From Entrophospora sp. SA101 (lineage: Eukaryota; Glomeromycota; Glomeromycetes; Entrophosporales; Entrophosporaceae), in the NCBI GenBank assembly GCA_958430865.1, contig CAUDNR010004537.1, positions 2,378 to 47,316 of the forward strand: a stretch of DNA of 44,939 bases. Reading direction: 5' to 3'. The notes under the pieces are model-generated. The model worked only from the letters and a program-made list of their open reading frames with translations, ran no database searches and had not been told where the DNA came from. The translations under genes and the position numbers were made by a program. How positions within the stretch are numbered: position 1 is the stretch's first letter; each line of letters begins with the position of its first letter. Positions 1 through 13,401 of the stretch are shown here, in pieces.

Positions 1-1301
1 TTTTGATATCAAATATGAGTTTACTTAGTATAGCAGAAAAGGTTTTATTTAAGAAAACGTACTTTATTTAGCAAGTATTTTTTCATTTGACGTTACACAG
101 CACAAGTGGTCGGATATTTTTTGTAGGGGAGTGTATTACTATTCCATCCATTACTGAAAGTCATCTGGTGTTCATAATTCTTTTTGGATATTTGAATATT
201 CAAAAAAGACGATTGATTGATGAACGGAAGCACTACCCCGCCCGACGTATCTAATTACTATATTAATATAAAAATTCCTTGATTGATAAATGAATGATCC
301 GCGAATTAAAAATACATTTGTATAGTCAGTCAGTCAAAAAAAACTAGTGTCTTGTGATAAAATCATTAATATTCCTTACTAAGTGCAGAGAGTAGTCATA
401 TGATTCTCCCCAGTATCAACGAAATTAAAATTTTGATTAACTTTACTATTACATAATTGAAGAAAAAAATGGGGTTTAAACTAATAAAAATTTGACTTTA
501 AAAAGAAAAAAATTATAAGCAAGCCTGCGATTTTATTTTATATCAATATTTTAAAGAAGACTTGGAATAAGACTATAATCCTTTATTAGTTTTTTTCTTG
601 GAATCAACTATTGAAACCAAACAAAGACAGACATATAAATATAGAAGATTTTTTTTAAAAATAAAAAATCTGAAGCTCATTAACCTCAAAGATATTGAAT
701 GAAAATTCCCACTTGTCCTTAATACTATGCCAGCTACTATTAACATCAACCCTAGTGGCTTGACGCAGAATTCATCTAAAGAACAAAATTATAACAATTC
801 GTTACAAAAAACTTCAAGATATTAATATGACAATTATTAATGTTTCAATGGATTCCAAGCAATATTCCAATAAATTTAATTGTATACTTAATATTTATAT
901 ATTCGTAGCACATAAAAAAACTTATCTATATTTGTGACAGGGAAAAAAGTAACTGTACCTAATTTTCCTAAATTAATAAATTTTTTTTTTAATGAATTCT
1001 TGTTTGAAAAGATTATTTTTTTCTTTCTTTTCTTCTAGTTAATTTAATTAAAACATAAACAAATATAAATAAATATTATATACAAAATTTATTGGAAAAA
1101 ATAAAAAATAAAAACACTGATATAATATAATTCTTTTCGTTATATAAATACATATTTATATACTAATAATACATTACATATATTCCTTATTTTGTATGCA
1201 CATAGATCGTACATATTCACGAATAATACTTGCTAATTCTGGCATTTTCTTTAGAAAAGTATCGTCTCATATTAAAAATAATCAATAAAAAAAATAAAAA
1301 A
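1..1301. other. Intergenic region upstream of the Msb1/Mug8 gene
   Basis: AT-rich sequence with homopolymer A and T runs and no reading frame or RNA gene that I can support. The last few hundred bases presumably hold the promoter and 5' UTR of the gene starting at 1302. I see no defined motif. Confidence 0.5.
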
Positions 1302-4300
1302 ATGTTAAAAGGAGCAAATTTATTGAGAAGAAAGTCTGGTTCACGAAAAATTGTAAAGAATTCAAAGAAATTTGATTTGAAAGATTTAGCGGAAAGTGTC
1401 TCGATAGAGGGTACCGCATTAATAGTTGAAAGATGTGTTAACCAAATTAGTTTAAGAGGTTGTTAATTAGTTCACTAACCGATTAATCATTTTTTTTCTT
1501 CATATATTTTATATATATTAATATTTAAAAATTTTTTTTGCTATCATAGGTTTATATACAGTTGATATTTTTAGACCAACAAGAATTGGAGAAGGAGGAG
1601 ACGAGACAAAATATTTACTACATTGTTTATTACATGGTAATCAAACTGAATTTGAAGATGAAATACAAACACAAAGCATTCATAATGTTGTAGCAGCAAT
1701 GAAATGGACACTTCGACATTGTTCAGTAACAATAGTTCCATACTATTACTACGAAGAGTTTACGATACATGAGCAAGAATCAAATTATGAAATCACCACC
1801 ACCACCAACACTAATAATAATAAATCTTCTTCATGTTGTTTATTTACAAAATCATTTCTAAAAAATTTACCGAGATTAAATCAAGAAATAGTAGTGCAAT
1901 TATTTGATATATGTGCAAAAGTAACAATTGAATCAGAGACAAATAAAATGTCAGCTCATAAGATAGTCAAGTCGTTGGCATTGAGTTTGTTGGGGGATCA
2001 GAAAAGGATTTTTGGAAGTTTTGATGAAGCGTATACTGAATGGACAAAATGTTCTAATGCTTGTTTACACTTGTTTTTGGCGTATCTAAGAGAGAAATCT
2101 TTAGAGTGTGAATTACATCCTAAACTATCAATTTTATTAGAAAATTATGTTGAAAATAGAAAGAAATCAGTAAGTACTTTGAGATTTGTTGATAATAATA
2201 ATATTAGCGGAAGTGATGGCGATAATGACGAAAATAATAAAATAATAAATAAGCAATCATCACCTACAGCATCTGGTAGAAAAAAATCTGTTGTACACTT
2301 TGCAAAAGATTATAGACCAATCAGTGTATTGAGAGTGACTAGATCGATACCACCTAAAAAAGAGGAACCCCTTCCTCCTTCAACAAACCATATTAGTGGT
2401 AATAATAATAGCAATGGTAATGGCATTATTATCGGTAACAATAGTAGTAGTAGTAGTAATAATAATAATGATAGAAAATCCAAAGTGGTGAGTATAATAT
2501 TACCAGAAGTTATGGATAATCTAAAAAGACGTACGATAGTAAGGCCAAGTGAATTGATGTCTAAAGATGAACAACGTACGGCTGAACAAATGTGGGAAGA
2601 ATTTCAAAGTCATGGAATAGCAGCTATCTCTGACGAGTTCTTGAAAATATTTTTTTCGTTAGACGAACGAGCAATTAATAATCTTCATAATTATAATCAC
2701 AGCAATAATATAGACATATTTAAAACACCAATTGAAAAAAATTGGTGGGATTTTTCTAGGAAAGGGTTTAAAAGTTTTTATTTGGAACCTCCTGTACCCA
2801 AATCACCAACGTCACCGACATCATCAACTTCGTCATCTAATAATCAAAATGTTGATAATGTTGATAAAAATATAAAAAAGAAAAAATCAAATAATTTATC
2901 ACTTCCTAGACCAAAAACTGTTGCATGGGAAGATTTTAGTGAGAAAGGATTTGGTGATCCGTTGGATAATATGCTGGAAGTGTTAACAATAAGCTCACCA
3001 ACCTTAAAATCACCAACGATCATGACAAATTCGGATACATTAATTGCCGATGATGATAATGATATCCGCGGTATTGAAAAGTCATATAACGGTAAATTTA
3101 ATAACAAGAAATCATTGCTGCCTAAATTTCGCGCATTAAAGAAAAGATCATCATATAGCAAATCTATTTCAAAGATAGATGAACTTGAAAAGGTTGTAGA
3201 GGAGGAGGAGGATTGGGAGGATTGGTATATTATAGATGCTGAGGAAGACTTCCCGGTGACCACACATTTGGCCATTGAATCGATTGATGAAATATTTCCG
3301 TATGTCTGGATTGAAGCGATTGACGATGAGGCGAAGGATGGGGAGGAGAATAGATGGGGAGAATGGATTTTTGTTGAGCCAAAGAAAGGTTTGGTGCAAG
3401 AGTGTGAGTGGATAATGATTGAAGAGAAGGAGCAGGATATCAAGGCGTGGAAACAATCACGTCGTAACTACAGGAATCGTAAAACTGGTACATTTAGTAG
3501 TTTTAGTATACCATGGGTTAATAAAAATAATAGATCAAGTAAATATGATGGTAGTAATAATGATAGTAATAGCAAAATAAAAAGATCTTCAAGTGTTCCG
3601 CCGCCAAACACGACATCAGCATTATTAGGCGGTGCTAATAAAACTGGTGTTGGCATTGATGTCAGTAATGGTGGTGAAAATAGACGACTTACATATTATG
3701 AAGATGATAACGGTAAACGAAGAAAAAAACGACTTTCCAAAAAGATTATAAGTCCACCGATTCCATTAGATTATAACACTTCACGATGGTCAAGAAAAAT
3801 TGAAAATGATGAAATTATTAATATGAATAATGATAACGACGAGACTTACAATAATGATGGTGATGGCAATTATAATCATGATGATAATATATTTCCTACT
3901 CGATATGAATCAACAGGAAAATATAGTAATGAGGAAGAAGAAATTGATTATAATAATAATCGAGGAAGTAGTTATCAAAGAACTTTAAGTGGTGGTGGCG
4001 AAGGGTTAGAAAATTTTGGAAGTGATTATTATCACAAAACAACAAATGATGATGGTGATGATTATAATCAAGAGACATCATATGGAAAAAGAGATTCTGA
4101 TGATTTGGGTGATCATTATGGGGAAAATTTAGGAAATAATTATCAAGATAGTAATTATCAAGAAAATTATCAGGAAGGTTATCGACAAAGTGGATACCAA
4201 GAACTTTTTAATAATGATAATGATAATGATGATAATAGCAGCACTAGTAATTATGGTATTGAAGAAGATGATGTTGGTGAATATAGCGAAGATTTAAATA

Positions 4301-4434
4301 ATAATAATGAAAATGTCGTTGAAGATGAAAATAACATTAACCGGCAAAATGAACATTTACAGCAGCGACAATTGGATGATAATAATGATGATAATGTAAA
4401 TTCTGATGAAGTGATAAGATTTGATTATATATAA
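1302..4434 (+). CDS. Msb1/Mug8 (DUF1708) domain protein, RhoGAP-like polarity factor
   Basis: Two exons, 1302-1458 and 1550-4434 (intron GTTGTT..CATAG), join in frame to 1013 aa. The ATG at 1302 is the first Met of the open frame. Residues about 20-235 match the fungal Msb1/Mug8 domain: a DIFRPTRIGEGGDET stretch after the splice, MKWTLRHC near 103, and FDEAYTEWTKCSNACLHLFL near 207, the family's W..a....HLFfaYLR signature. Further on come two copies of a W-[DE]-F-S-x-K-G-F motif (about residues 450 and 511), which resembles a downstream motif of these proteins. A Trp/Glu-rich segment follows near 600, then an Asn/Asp/Tyr-rich disordered tail. In yeasts this family works with Rho/Cdc42 signalling and 1,3-beta-glucan synthesis at growth sites; that role is transferred from the family. 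The family call is firm, the exact function is not. Confidence 0.85.
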
Positions 4435-4745
4435 TATAGATAGATGTATAAATATTTATTTTTTTAGATCCGGTTCCATTCTTTTCGTTCCGGATTTGTA
4501 ATTTTTGAAGATTTTTTAGATTTCTTAATTTTTCTTATAATTAAAGATATATATATATATATATAATATATTAATATAAATTTTGTATATAAATTTAATT
4601 AATTAAATAATTATTTATTTATTATTCAGATTATATATAGTTATTAAAAATATTATAATTAAACGTGCAAAAAAAAAAAAGAAAATACAAATATTAAATA
4701 ATATGTAATTTAAAGCAAAATCGTCCCGTTTTTCCATCAATTCAA
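4435..4745. other. Convergent intergenic spacer, shared 3' regions
   Basis: 311 bp between two convergently transcribed genes. It has an (AT)n run near 4547-4565 and an A11 tract near 4669, and probably holds both 3' UTRs. No other feature seen. Confidence 0.5.
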
Positions 4746-5482
4746 TTAATAACCCACATTTCTCCAACCAAGAGCATAAGACAAGATGAAAATTGTTAAA
4801 AGTATAGCTAGTTGAACAGGACCAAAAATCACACGAAGAATCACATTATCAACGATCAACTCGATTCCAACCCAAATTATCGCGAAGCAAACGAAAATCC
4901 ATGCTAATATTTCAACAGCAAGGCCTGAACCTCTACCCAAAGTATTCATCACTAATGCCGCAAGTAATCCTAATAATAAATCGCGAGCAATTCTTGATGC
5001 ACGTCGTGGTCCTTTATTCTATTTATTTATAAAAAGAAAGGTCGAAATAAATATGTATTTTGTGTATTGTTTAGTAAAATAAACACTTTTCATTTATGAT
5101 GATATTTACCAAACGACCTAAAAAGCCACCACGACCTTGGCGATTGTGATCACCTCTATTGATATTAGTAGTAGTATCTCCATCAGCAGTGGTGGTAGTA
5201 TCTTTATGAACATCTGTATGAGTCGGTCTTTTAGTTATCCAATCTACAAGTCTAAAAATAATAATTATAAAATGTTTGCATAGTAATAGGTGTATAAAAA
5301 ATACAACCCGATTTAAATTCTATAGAAGCTTACAATAACAAAGCCCAAACAATCCATAGAACCCAGAATGCTATCCAGGTAGAACGTACAGAATTAGCTG
5401 AAACGAAAGAATCTAAACTATTGCCCGTTCCATCATTTGGTTGAGATTGTCGTGGAAGAAGTACATCACTTATGGCAACCAT
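4746..5482 (-). CDS. Small four-helix integral membrane protein, unknown function
   Basis: Three exons on the minus strand (5482-5334, 5251-5110, 5018-4746) join in frame to 187 aa, with GTAAGC and GTAAAT donors and TTTTAG and AATAG acceptors. A polar N-terminus (about residues 1-34) is followed by a Trp-rich hydrophobic segment near 36-56 (TWIAFWVLWIVWALLLLVDW). A hydrophilic Thr/Asp/Gly/Arg loop spans about 57-107. Three more hydrophobic segments are packed in the C-terminal 80 residues (RDLLLGLLAALVM; ILAWIFVCFAIIWVGIEL; VQLAILLTIFILSYALGW). I do not recognise a named family. The arrangement suggests an ER, mitochondrial or vacuolar membrane protein. It is divergently oriented to the TOM22 gene across about 630 bp. 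The gene model is solid; the function is open. Confidence 0.75.
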
Positions 5483-6115
5483 ATTTATAATTTTATTTTC
5501 TATTTTTTGCTAAGAATTTATTTTGTATTTTCACAAAGAAATTAATTATGTTTCGGAAAAAAAAAAGCGTTGAAGAGAAAAAAATATTTATGCGCGTGAG
5601 AACGTTTTATACCTATTTTTTTTTATAATCATATTCACTAACTAACTGACTAACGCTAAACCCAACCCTTTCAATATGTCATAGTGACATTTACTAGAAT
5701 AACAAAGCAAAGTAAAATAAAATGAGTTAAATAAATTAAGAATAATCGTAATCCTTTCTCTCTAGATAATTCCGTTAACTTTGCCCGCATACATATTCAC
5801 GAGAAGATTTCCCTATTTGTTCTATATGTTGTCCCATGGAATTAGTAGCTTTTGGTTAGTGATTCCCTGTTTGTGACATCATATCTATTCAATCATGTAA
5901 AAAATCTGGATTTTAGGACCCAAATTCTTAATGCTTCGTCATTAACCGCTAATGTTTCTACTATGTGTAATAGTAAATCCTTTCCAATATTATTATATGG
6001 GGGCAAGAAAATTACGTATGTAGTATGTGTAACATAATTATTAATTCTATAAATTTTTTTTAATCTAAAAAAATTTATACAAATACAAAAAAGAAAAAAA
6101 ATAATAATAATAAAA
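5483..6115. other. Divergent promoter region between membrane protein and TOM22 genes
   Basis: 633 bp separating two divergently transcribed genes, so it should carry both promoters. There is a short palindrome TGTCATAGTGACA near 5678. Small open frames here on both strands have no good start codon or recognisable similarity, so I do not call a gene. Confidence 0.4.
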
Positions 6116-6817
6116 ATGGTTAAAGTTGAAGAAGTAGGCTTTCTTGTAAAACAAATACTCGTTAAAATCAACATCAATAATTATTATTAAAAATTCATTT
6201 GTTATTATTACTTTACAAAAAACAATATAGGTAGATGATGATCATGAAGATTTTTCAGATGAAGAGGAAATTGATGATTCAGATGAATCAGGGGATGACG
6301 ATGATGATGAATCAGGGGATGACGATGATGAGTATGACGAATCGATATTTGAACGTATAATAGCATTACGAGATATAATACCTGCGGAGACGCGTGAATC
6401 TATCTCGAATAATATTTCAACGGTTTTGCGTTTTGGAGCCAGAAGTGCAAAATTTTTAGGAAATACATTTTGGGTGGTAACAACATCGGCATTGCTTTTA
6501 ATCATGCCTTTAGCATTTGAGATCGAACGTGAAAATTTCCTTACTCAAATGGAAGCTGATCAGGTAATATAATGACTTTGGAGAATAAATAGTTGGATGA
6601 TAATAATAGGATGTTAATTGAATGTTGAATATATATGATGATGATGATGATGATAATAATAATATATTCACTAACGCATCAATATTATTAGATGAGCGGA
6701 CAGCCAGGATTATCACCGTCACCATATGGACAGCCAGGATTACATCCACAACAACATGCATTAGGATCATTTCAATCATCATCGCCATCATCAGAACAAT
6801 CTCAACAACAAAATTAA
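6116..6817 (+). CDS. TOM22: Mitochondrial import receptor subunit TOM22
   Basis: Three exons (6116-6133, 6231-6563, 6692-6817) join to 158 aa. Tom22 is the central receptor of the outer-membrane TOM translocase. It binds presequences through an acidic cytosolic domain and organises Tom40 pores. All hallmarks are visible. Residues about 7-40 are a dense Asp/Glu/Ser cluster. It is followed by ESIFERIIALRDIIPAETR, which matches the family's tyDRvaaLkDIvPpstR block. One transmembrane helix spans about residues 82-104 (FLGNTFWVVTTSALLLIMPL), and a Gln/Pro/Ser-rich intermembrane tail follows. The first exon is only 18 nt (MVKVEE); the GTAGGC donor and TATAG acceptor are inferred from frame and from continuity of the acidic domain. 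Length is typical for the family. Confidence 0.93.
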
Positions 6818-7102
6818 TTAGTTTCTTTAACAATCGTTATAATTATAATATTATTAATATCATTAATATTATAGTTATCTAAAAAATGAAATTATTTGAT
6901 CAATAACATTTTATTAATAATAATAACAATAATAATAATAACATTATTAATATCCGTAATAATGATTATTAATTTATTAACTATTAACATTAATACTTCA
7001 AAAAATCAATAAAATCAATAAAATTAATACGAATATATATACATAATATTATCACTGTTACTATATACTCTCGCCTCACTTCTCCTACTCTTCTTACTAC
7101 CA

Positions 7103-8834
7103 TTATTCTATTTTATCATCGTTTAATTTTTTATTATTCAACCAACCAATTACAAGCTCATAAGCAAAGAAAGTGACAGCATTAACAGGCCAAGCTCTAA
7201 CAAGTGTGGTGGACATTCCTTTGAAAAAAACTTTTGCACCTTCTTCACGGTATGATTTAATTGCACAATCAATAATACCTGAATAATAATTTTGCTGTTG
7301 TGTTTGTAGTCTGGTTTTTATCACGTCTGTGGAAAATAGATGGAAGAAAGGAATGCACAGTAAGAAAAATATCATATTATTTATCATCATTTATTATTTA
7401 TTATTCGTCATTCTGATAATTTATTATTTGCTAACCCAAAGGATAGATACTAGCCCAAGAAAGCAGACCAGCGGTACCACCAGCAAATAAGAGTTTAAGA
7501 ACATTATTTCTATCAGAATTGCTATCAGATGACGTCACTTCTAATACACGTTTTAATCCTTCATATGCCCTTAGAAATATGGTGAAATAAATTAAAATCT
7601 AAAAATATTACAATTATATCCGTAATATTGAAATTAATATAGTATTTTACCAGAAATAAACACCGTATCCTGGAGCATCACGAATTATTGTAACCAATCC
7701 TCCTTTATAAAGTCCTATCATATACAATAACAATAACAACAACAATAATTTAATTATTAGTATAAATTATTACTGTAATGATTATTTGCTATCAATTACC
7801 AACCACTAATTCCTTGAGTCAAGATTGTTTCTTTGAAAATTCTCCATGTGTTAGATTTTAATAAAAATGACGATAATCTCCTTTCCCCAACTCTTACAGC
7901 ACCATATTGGAATGGCTGTCGTAAATAATTTGTAGTGATGGCAATTTGTGCTCTACATTTTACCAGTTCAGTTGGAGTGCTGACTAAAAAACATGCAATA
8001 CCAGCACCAAATCCTGCGATATAAACTTGTGTTAATGTAGGAGGAGCAAAATTGGACGATGATGACGATGACGGCGACGACGACGATGATGAAAGAATTG
8101 TAGAGAATAATGATCTTGCATTATCATGGATAATATCATGGTTATAATCATATCTTTGCAATAGACGTATTATCCCGCCATAAGAGGCAAATAGTATTGA
8201 ATTTAAAAATGCCAGACCTACAATTGGAGAACCCAATCCTTTAAATAAAGAACTAATCTTATATGTACATTATATATGTATGCATGTGTTCAATAATGTA
8301 CTATACGAGTATGTATATATATTTATATATTATCGTAAGATTTGTCATTTCGCTTTTGATTTGCAGTTAACTTACCCCTTCTAATTGTTTCATTCTCATC
8401 AAAGTTTCAATAATTGATGATGACGACGATGATGACGATCTCAGATTATTATTGTTAATATTATCATTGTTATTATGGACTTGTAACCGAACCTATACAA
8501 TATAACATTACAAATAATATTATAAATAATCTATCATGCTTGCAAACTAAAATACAAACGCTGGCTGGACATTACCTTCAAGACATCAAAAGGACTACCA
8601 ACAATTATTCCAGCAATTCCACCTATATATCCTAATATTTATCATATTACTACTAATACTATATATTATACAGTTTATGTATATAAAATATAATTGTAAA
8701 AAATACCTGCTATAAAATCATTTAAACTTTCGGCTATGACATAATTAAATTATAATTGTTATACATCATTATTATGATGAATAAGTTTTTCACACACTGA
8801 TAACATTAAAGTATAATTTTAAATAATTACCCAT
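7103..8834 (-). CDS. Mitochondrial carrier (SLC25) family transporter
   Basis: Eight exons on the minus strand (8834-8831, 8733-8707, 8622-8576, 8492-8376, 8257-7804, 7714-7651, 7569-7436, 7326-7103) join in frame to 356 aa. The fold is three repeats, each with the carrier signature: PFDVLKVRLQ (P21), PTELVKCRAQ (P159) and PLDVIKTRLQ (P281), plus LFKGLGSP and LYKGGLVTIIRDAPGYG motifs. These proteins exchange metabolites across the inner mitochondrial membrane. The sequence looks closest to the carnitine/ornithine/basic amino-acid branch, but I cannot assign a substrate. Oddities: exon 1 is just ATGG, giving M-A across the intron; there is a Ser-rich insert near residues 120-132; and the exon 5 donor is GTTGGT, chosen because it restores GISGLYKGG in frame. 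Confidence 0.88.
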
Positions 8835-8963
8835 TTTGGTATTAAAACACGGATAATTTTTTAAAGAAATAAAACTTTATTTTTTGGAGGAAAAAACAGT
8901 TAGAACAATGCAAGTTATGGGGCAACAAAAACCACTAAATTTCAGGGGTAAGGGTCCTAAAAG

Positions 8964-9700
8964 CAGTCAGGGAATATACCAAATTTGGAATTTCTAAATA
9001 CTGTAATGACCGATAATACAGATTCTGAGCTATTTTTATAAAGGTAAGAGGGTTTCTTGAAAAATTGCTTTGGGTACATCAGTTAGGGTTTGGCACGTAA
9101 CACGAATGAATTAAATGATCGTACGACTTTTGCAAATAATAGTAATAGTTTTCAGTTTTTTCATTTTAATCTCTAATAAATAAAATATCCTTTTGTCCAC
9201 TTAAATATATATATACACAACAACATAAGAACATGTAATAATCCAAATTTTTATGCAGCAAAATGAATATCAGGTTCTGATATTATTGAAACTATGGTAG
9301 CAATAGAGCCAAATAAAAAATGAATGAATGTAAATGAATACAATGAATTACTATCCATATTTTTATGGGAATAATTATAAAGATTATGCTAATAAAGATG
9401 ATTCTAGGAAATAATTAGCTTCTATTGCGCTTTCAATATATTTCTCCACGTGGTTTCAACTGATCCTTTGAATAAGTACTAGAAGATGATCTTGATGTTT
9501 TTATCCACTATATTATACATAGGTCAAAAAAGAGAAATGACCAACGAATTTGAACTCCTTGGTACATAATTTCCTTAAATTAAGTAAAAGCATACTTTGA
9601 GGAAATTAACAGGTTTTCAACAGATTATGAGAGGGAAAGGTTCAATAGGCAGCAAGTATGAATTAATTGACCAACAAGGAGTTTTTGTATTTCCTGACTG
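8964..9700. mobile_element. Non-autonomous DNA transposon with CAGTCAGG ends (copy 1)
   Basis: Begins CAGTCAGGGAATATACC and ends TTTCCTGACTG, an imperfect terminal inverted repeat of the family seen again at 20481-21669. Internally, 9583-9650 resembles 21445-21520; in one frame the first copy reads KAYFEEINRFSTDYERERFN, so a coding relic is likely. Flanking bases no longer show an intact TA duplication, so this looks like an old copy. Confidence 0.55.
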
Positions 9701-12372
9701 TGATTGTTCGATCATACCCGTAGACTTTTTTCTATGATGTGTGTTACAAACAAAACACAAGACACATGATTACCTATTAATTAAAGAGAAAGAAGCTCAA
9801 ACTCAAAAGTTAAAGCACCAAATTCAACAAACCCAATTATATCAAACAAATAAAACAGCCAGCATCTTTAGGATATGTGTAACAATATTGCAGAAAACAA
9901 TCAATTATCTCTTGAATAGAATTTTTATTTTCTTTTAGTAATAAATCTATTTTTCCCCAGATAACAAATATAATTTCAAACACTTATTCGTCAGGACTGC
10001 GAAAACATTACATCTTTCTTAGTGGAAACCAAAATAAAAATGAAGTAGGTGGTGCTATTACTTGTCAATATTATAATTAAATGACGATGGCCTTACCTTT
10101 ATGATAACACATTAAATGGTTATTTTATTTTACTTGTTGAATGACCCTTTACCCGTCCTCGTTAAGAGTCTTTACTATATTAGTTCTGGGTTTATTGAGA
10201 ATATATATTAGACCCATTGGACAAAACCAGCTTGTGACATTATTATAAAAATATTTTTATAATTGTTCAATCATCATCTAAATAAAGTAATATCCCCTTT
10301 GATATTGAATAGGAAACCGTTTCAGAAGAAACATCGAAACAAAACCTTATCAACTAAACTTTTATTGAATTTGAATTTGGATTAGATAAAGTTAAAAATT
10401 AATAACATTCGTTAATGATTGATTGATCACATTATTTAATATTAAAACATTCGGACAAATTTTGACCTAAAATCCCTGCGGCCGCAATTAGATTTATGAT
10501 TTGTTACGACAACAATAATATTAAATCATTTTAACCAAATATTTTGTTCATCATCTTAAATAATGAATTATATAAATGGTAATAAAGAAAGAACGGAGAA
10601 CGGAGAAGGAAGATAGACAATAATAATAAAGAGAAAAATGATAGGGAATAAAGAAACAAGAAATTGAACAGGAGAATGGAACGAACAATTTTTAGATGGA
10701 AATGTTTTTTTTTGTGGCTTTTGAATATGCAGATAATAATATATAATAACAATTTTGAATATTTGATTTGTTACGAGTTATTAATAAATTAAAAATTGGC
10801 TCAGGCTAGACTAAAAGAGTTAGTAATAAAACTTGTGGATTATTCAGTTTAGTGTGAAACTTATGATTTGTAATTGTGTAAGATATGGAGAGAGAAAGAT
10901 ATTAATTAACATGAGCATTGACCACCAAAATTACATATTTGATGACGAAAGTGTGATTATCATCCTGTATATATTGGCAAAAGTATATTGGTAATTGGAG
11001 GATATTATTTTCTAAATATGTATATTATGCATAAATAAATACAATAGAAAATCCAGTTTTTAACCAAAAAAGAATGGGTTAAACAGTTCGGTGAGTGGAA
11101 GTTTTTGAATGAATGGGTAAATGAAGAGTGAATGTGAATTTGAGAGATTAATACGCATACACACGCACATAGAGATACACACATACACATACTGACTGTA
11201 CTTGCTCGTATATGGAATTAAATTATATGCGGTGCGGGAGAAAAAAATATATAATCAATGTTATTTAATTGGTTGATAATTAGTCAAGAAAGCAAACTTA
11301 ATTTGAAAAGATAATATTCGTAGAATTCAAAACCCCATAAAAAATTATTATTCTTGACATCCCCAAAATTTATCCCCAATTTATTATTATTATTTTCCAT
11401 AATTAATTAATTAATTGCATCAAATGTGAAATTAGCAAAAGGTTTTAAATTTTTTCTTGATTTCTTTCATACACAAATAAATCAGAAAATGTGTCAACAA
11501 AAATGTCATTTTTATTTTTCAATTTCGACGATTGTATCCGCATAGTATACATAAACAATCATTATTAATCTTAATGATAATATTAATGTTATTAGTATTA
11601 TTAATATTGATATTATTAATATTTGATATTAATGGTGATGTTAAAATATGGAATGGAATTCTGTCAGAATTTATCTTCTTGAATTCCAATTCAAATTCCA
11701 AACATTAACAATAATAATAATAACTTGTTTGTAAATGATTGGGTATACTATATAATGAATATGTTAATAAATATAAACATTAAATATTGTAAATATTGAA
11801 CATAAATATTAATTAATAAATAAAATTAACGTGTGACAATAAATAAAAATCTCTGATTTTCAAAAAAAACTCCTTTACTATTATTATTTAAACTCCGCCC
11901 ACTTTTTTACCTTTCCTTTTATTACTACGGTAATAAATGTGATTGATTAATTTAATTTAAACTCCCAATTTTAAAAATCATTTCCCCATCATAATAAATA
12001 AATAGCTCACCCTACATTTTTCTATTCATTCATCATATAAATTAATATAGACAGATATAATATATACTATATTTATATAATAATATATTTATTTATTTAT
12101 TTTTTGTGTAATAATTTTTTAAATAGTTTCGCAAGAAAAATACACTATATAAAATTAAAAACTGTTTATTTATAAAATATATATATACTATTTTACTCTC
12201 CCATTTTTATTTTATTTCAACCCTTTAAACTCTCTCTTAAATTCCTTCCTCTCTCTTCCATCCAATCACAACAATAAAAAAACAACTTGTCAAATAACTT
12301 ACTTTATTATTATTAATATTATTAAGTTATATATTTTTGACAAGTTTTGTGTATAAAAACTTTTGTTGAATT
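9701..12372. other. Long gene-free interval
   Basis: About 2.7 kb of AT-rich DNA. Short open frames on both strands lack start context, codon structure and recognisable motifs. The final few hundred bases (from about 12000) should include the promoter of the coiled-coil gene starting at 12373. A GCGGCCGC octamer near 10480 is unusual only for its base composition. Confidence 0.45.
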
Positions 12373-13365
12373 ATGAGTCATATGCCTACTGAAGACTCGG
12401 TAAGTTGTTTCCTTTCATTTTGTGCGAGTTTTAAGCGATTGGAAATCAAAAATATTTCAATAGAATTAGGTGATTAGGTGTCTAGAAATTTAGGAATTAG
12501 TTCCTTTTGTTTGTTCTCTTATCCTCGTCTCTTTCGCTCATTGTTATTTTTAGAAATAGATTTTATAGCCAATTCCATGTTTGGAAATTACAAAGAGTTT
12601 TGGATCATTTATTCTATCCATTATAACAAAATTATTATTATACCGTATTATGGGTCATTGTTTATACTTAAACTTATTACTACGCCAACGACTGTGTAAA
12701 ATAATGCGCTAACATTTATTTTCTTTACACACAATCGTAACCATAATCATCATAACCATAGTAGTTATGATAATAAAAAATATAAATATATAGAAAGAAA
12801 AAAATGAGAAACTAATATGGGTTTTTTTAATTTTTTTTTAATTATATTATAGACAAAAGATAATACACTTGATTCAAAATCATCCAACGATATTCTATCT
12901 CAACTATATTCAATGTCCCCAGGTATTTGGATTATTAAATGTATTTCTATATATATCTATTTTTATACATTAAATATTAATATTTATCAAATATATCAAA
13001 AGCTACAGGAAAGAGTTCTTTTCTTGATCAGGTAAATATAGTTTCATGTAATATCATACCCTATTATTTATTTGATCTTTCTAATCACATTTATTTATTT
13101 ATTCTTAGGTTAATTCTATTGACGATAAAGAAGTCTTGAGACATATGCTAATACAAAAAGAACAAGAAAGAGACGATATTGCTAATAATTTGGATATAGC
13201 TGCAAGATTAGGCTTAGCCATCTCAGAGAAAAACGAAGAACTTCAAGCAAAACTAGAAAGAGTAACTCAATCTGAAGCACAAGCTTATATGAAAGTAAGT
13301 ATTTATATTCTTTTTGGTAAATTATTATATAAATAGTAATAGTTAAATAGTAGGTGGTGAATAAG

Positions 13366-13401
<36 letters not shown>

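Noticed and set aside
2844..3456. 199- and 95-residue minus-strand frames opposite the Msb1/Mug8 gene
   Set aside because: Shadow frames made of Ser and Phe runs complementary to the Asp/Glu/Lys-rich sense protein.
5893..6177. 94-residue minus-strand frame upstream of TOM22
   Set aside because: Part of it looks protein-like, but it overlaps the TOM22 start and first intron, has no supported splice structure and lies in the shared promoter interval.
11160..11195. CA-rich stretch resembling a telomeric or CRISPR-like repeat
   Set aside because: Only a degenerate ACACACAT microsatellite without spacers or ordered units.
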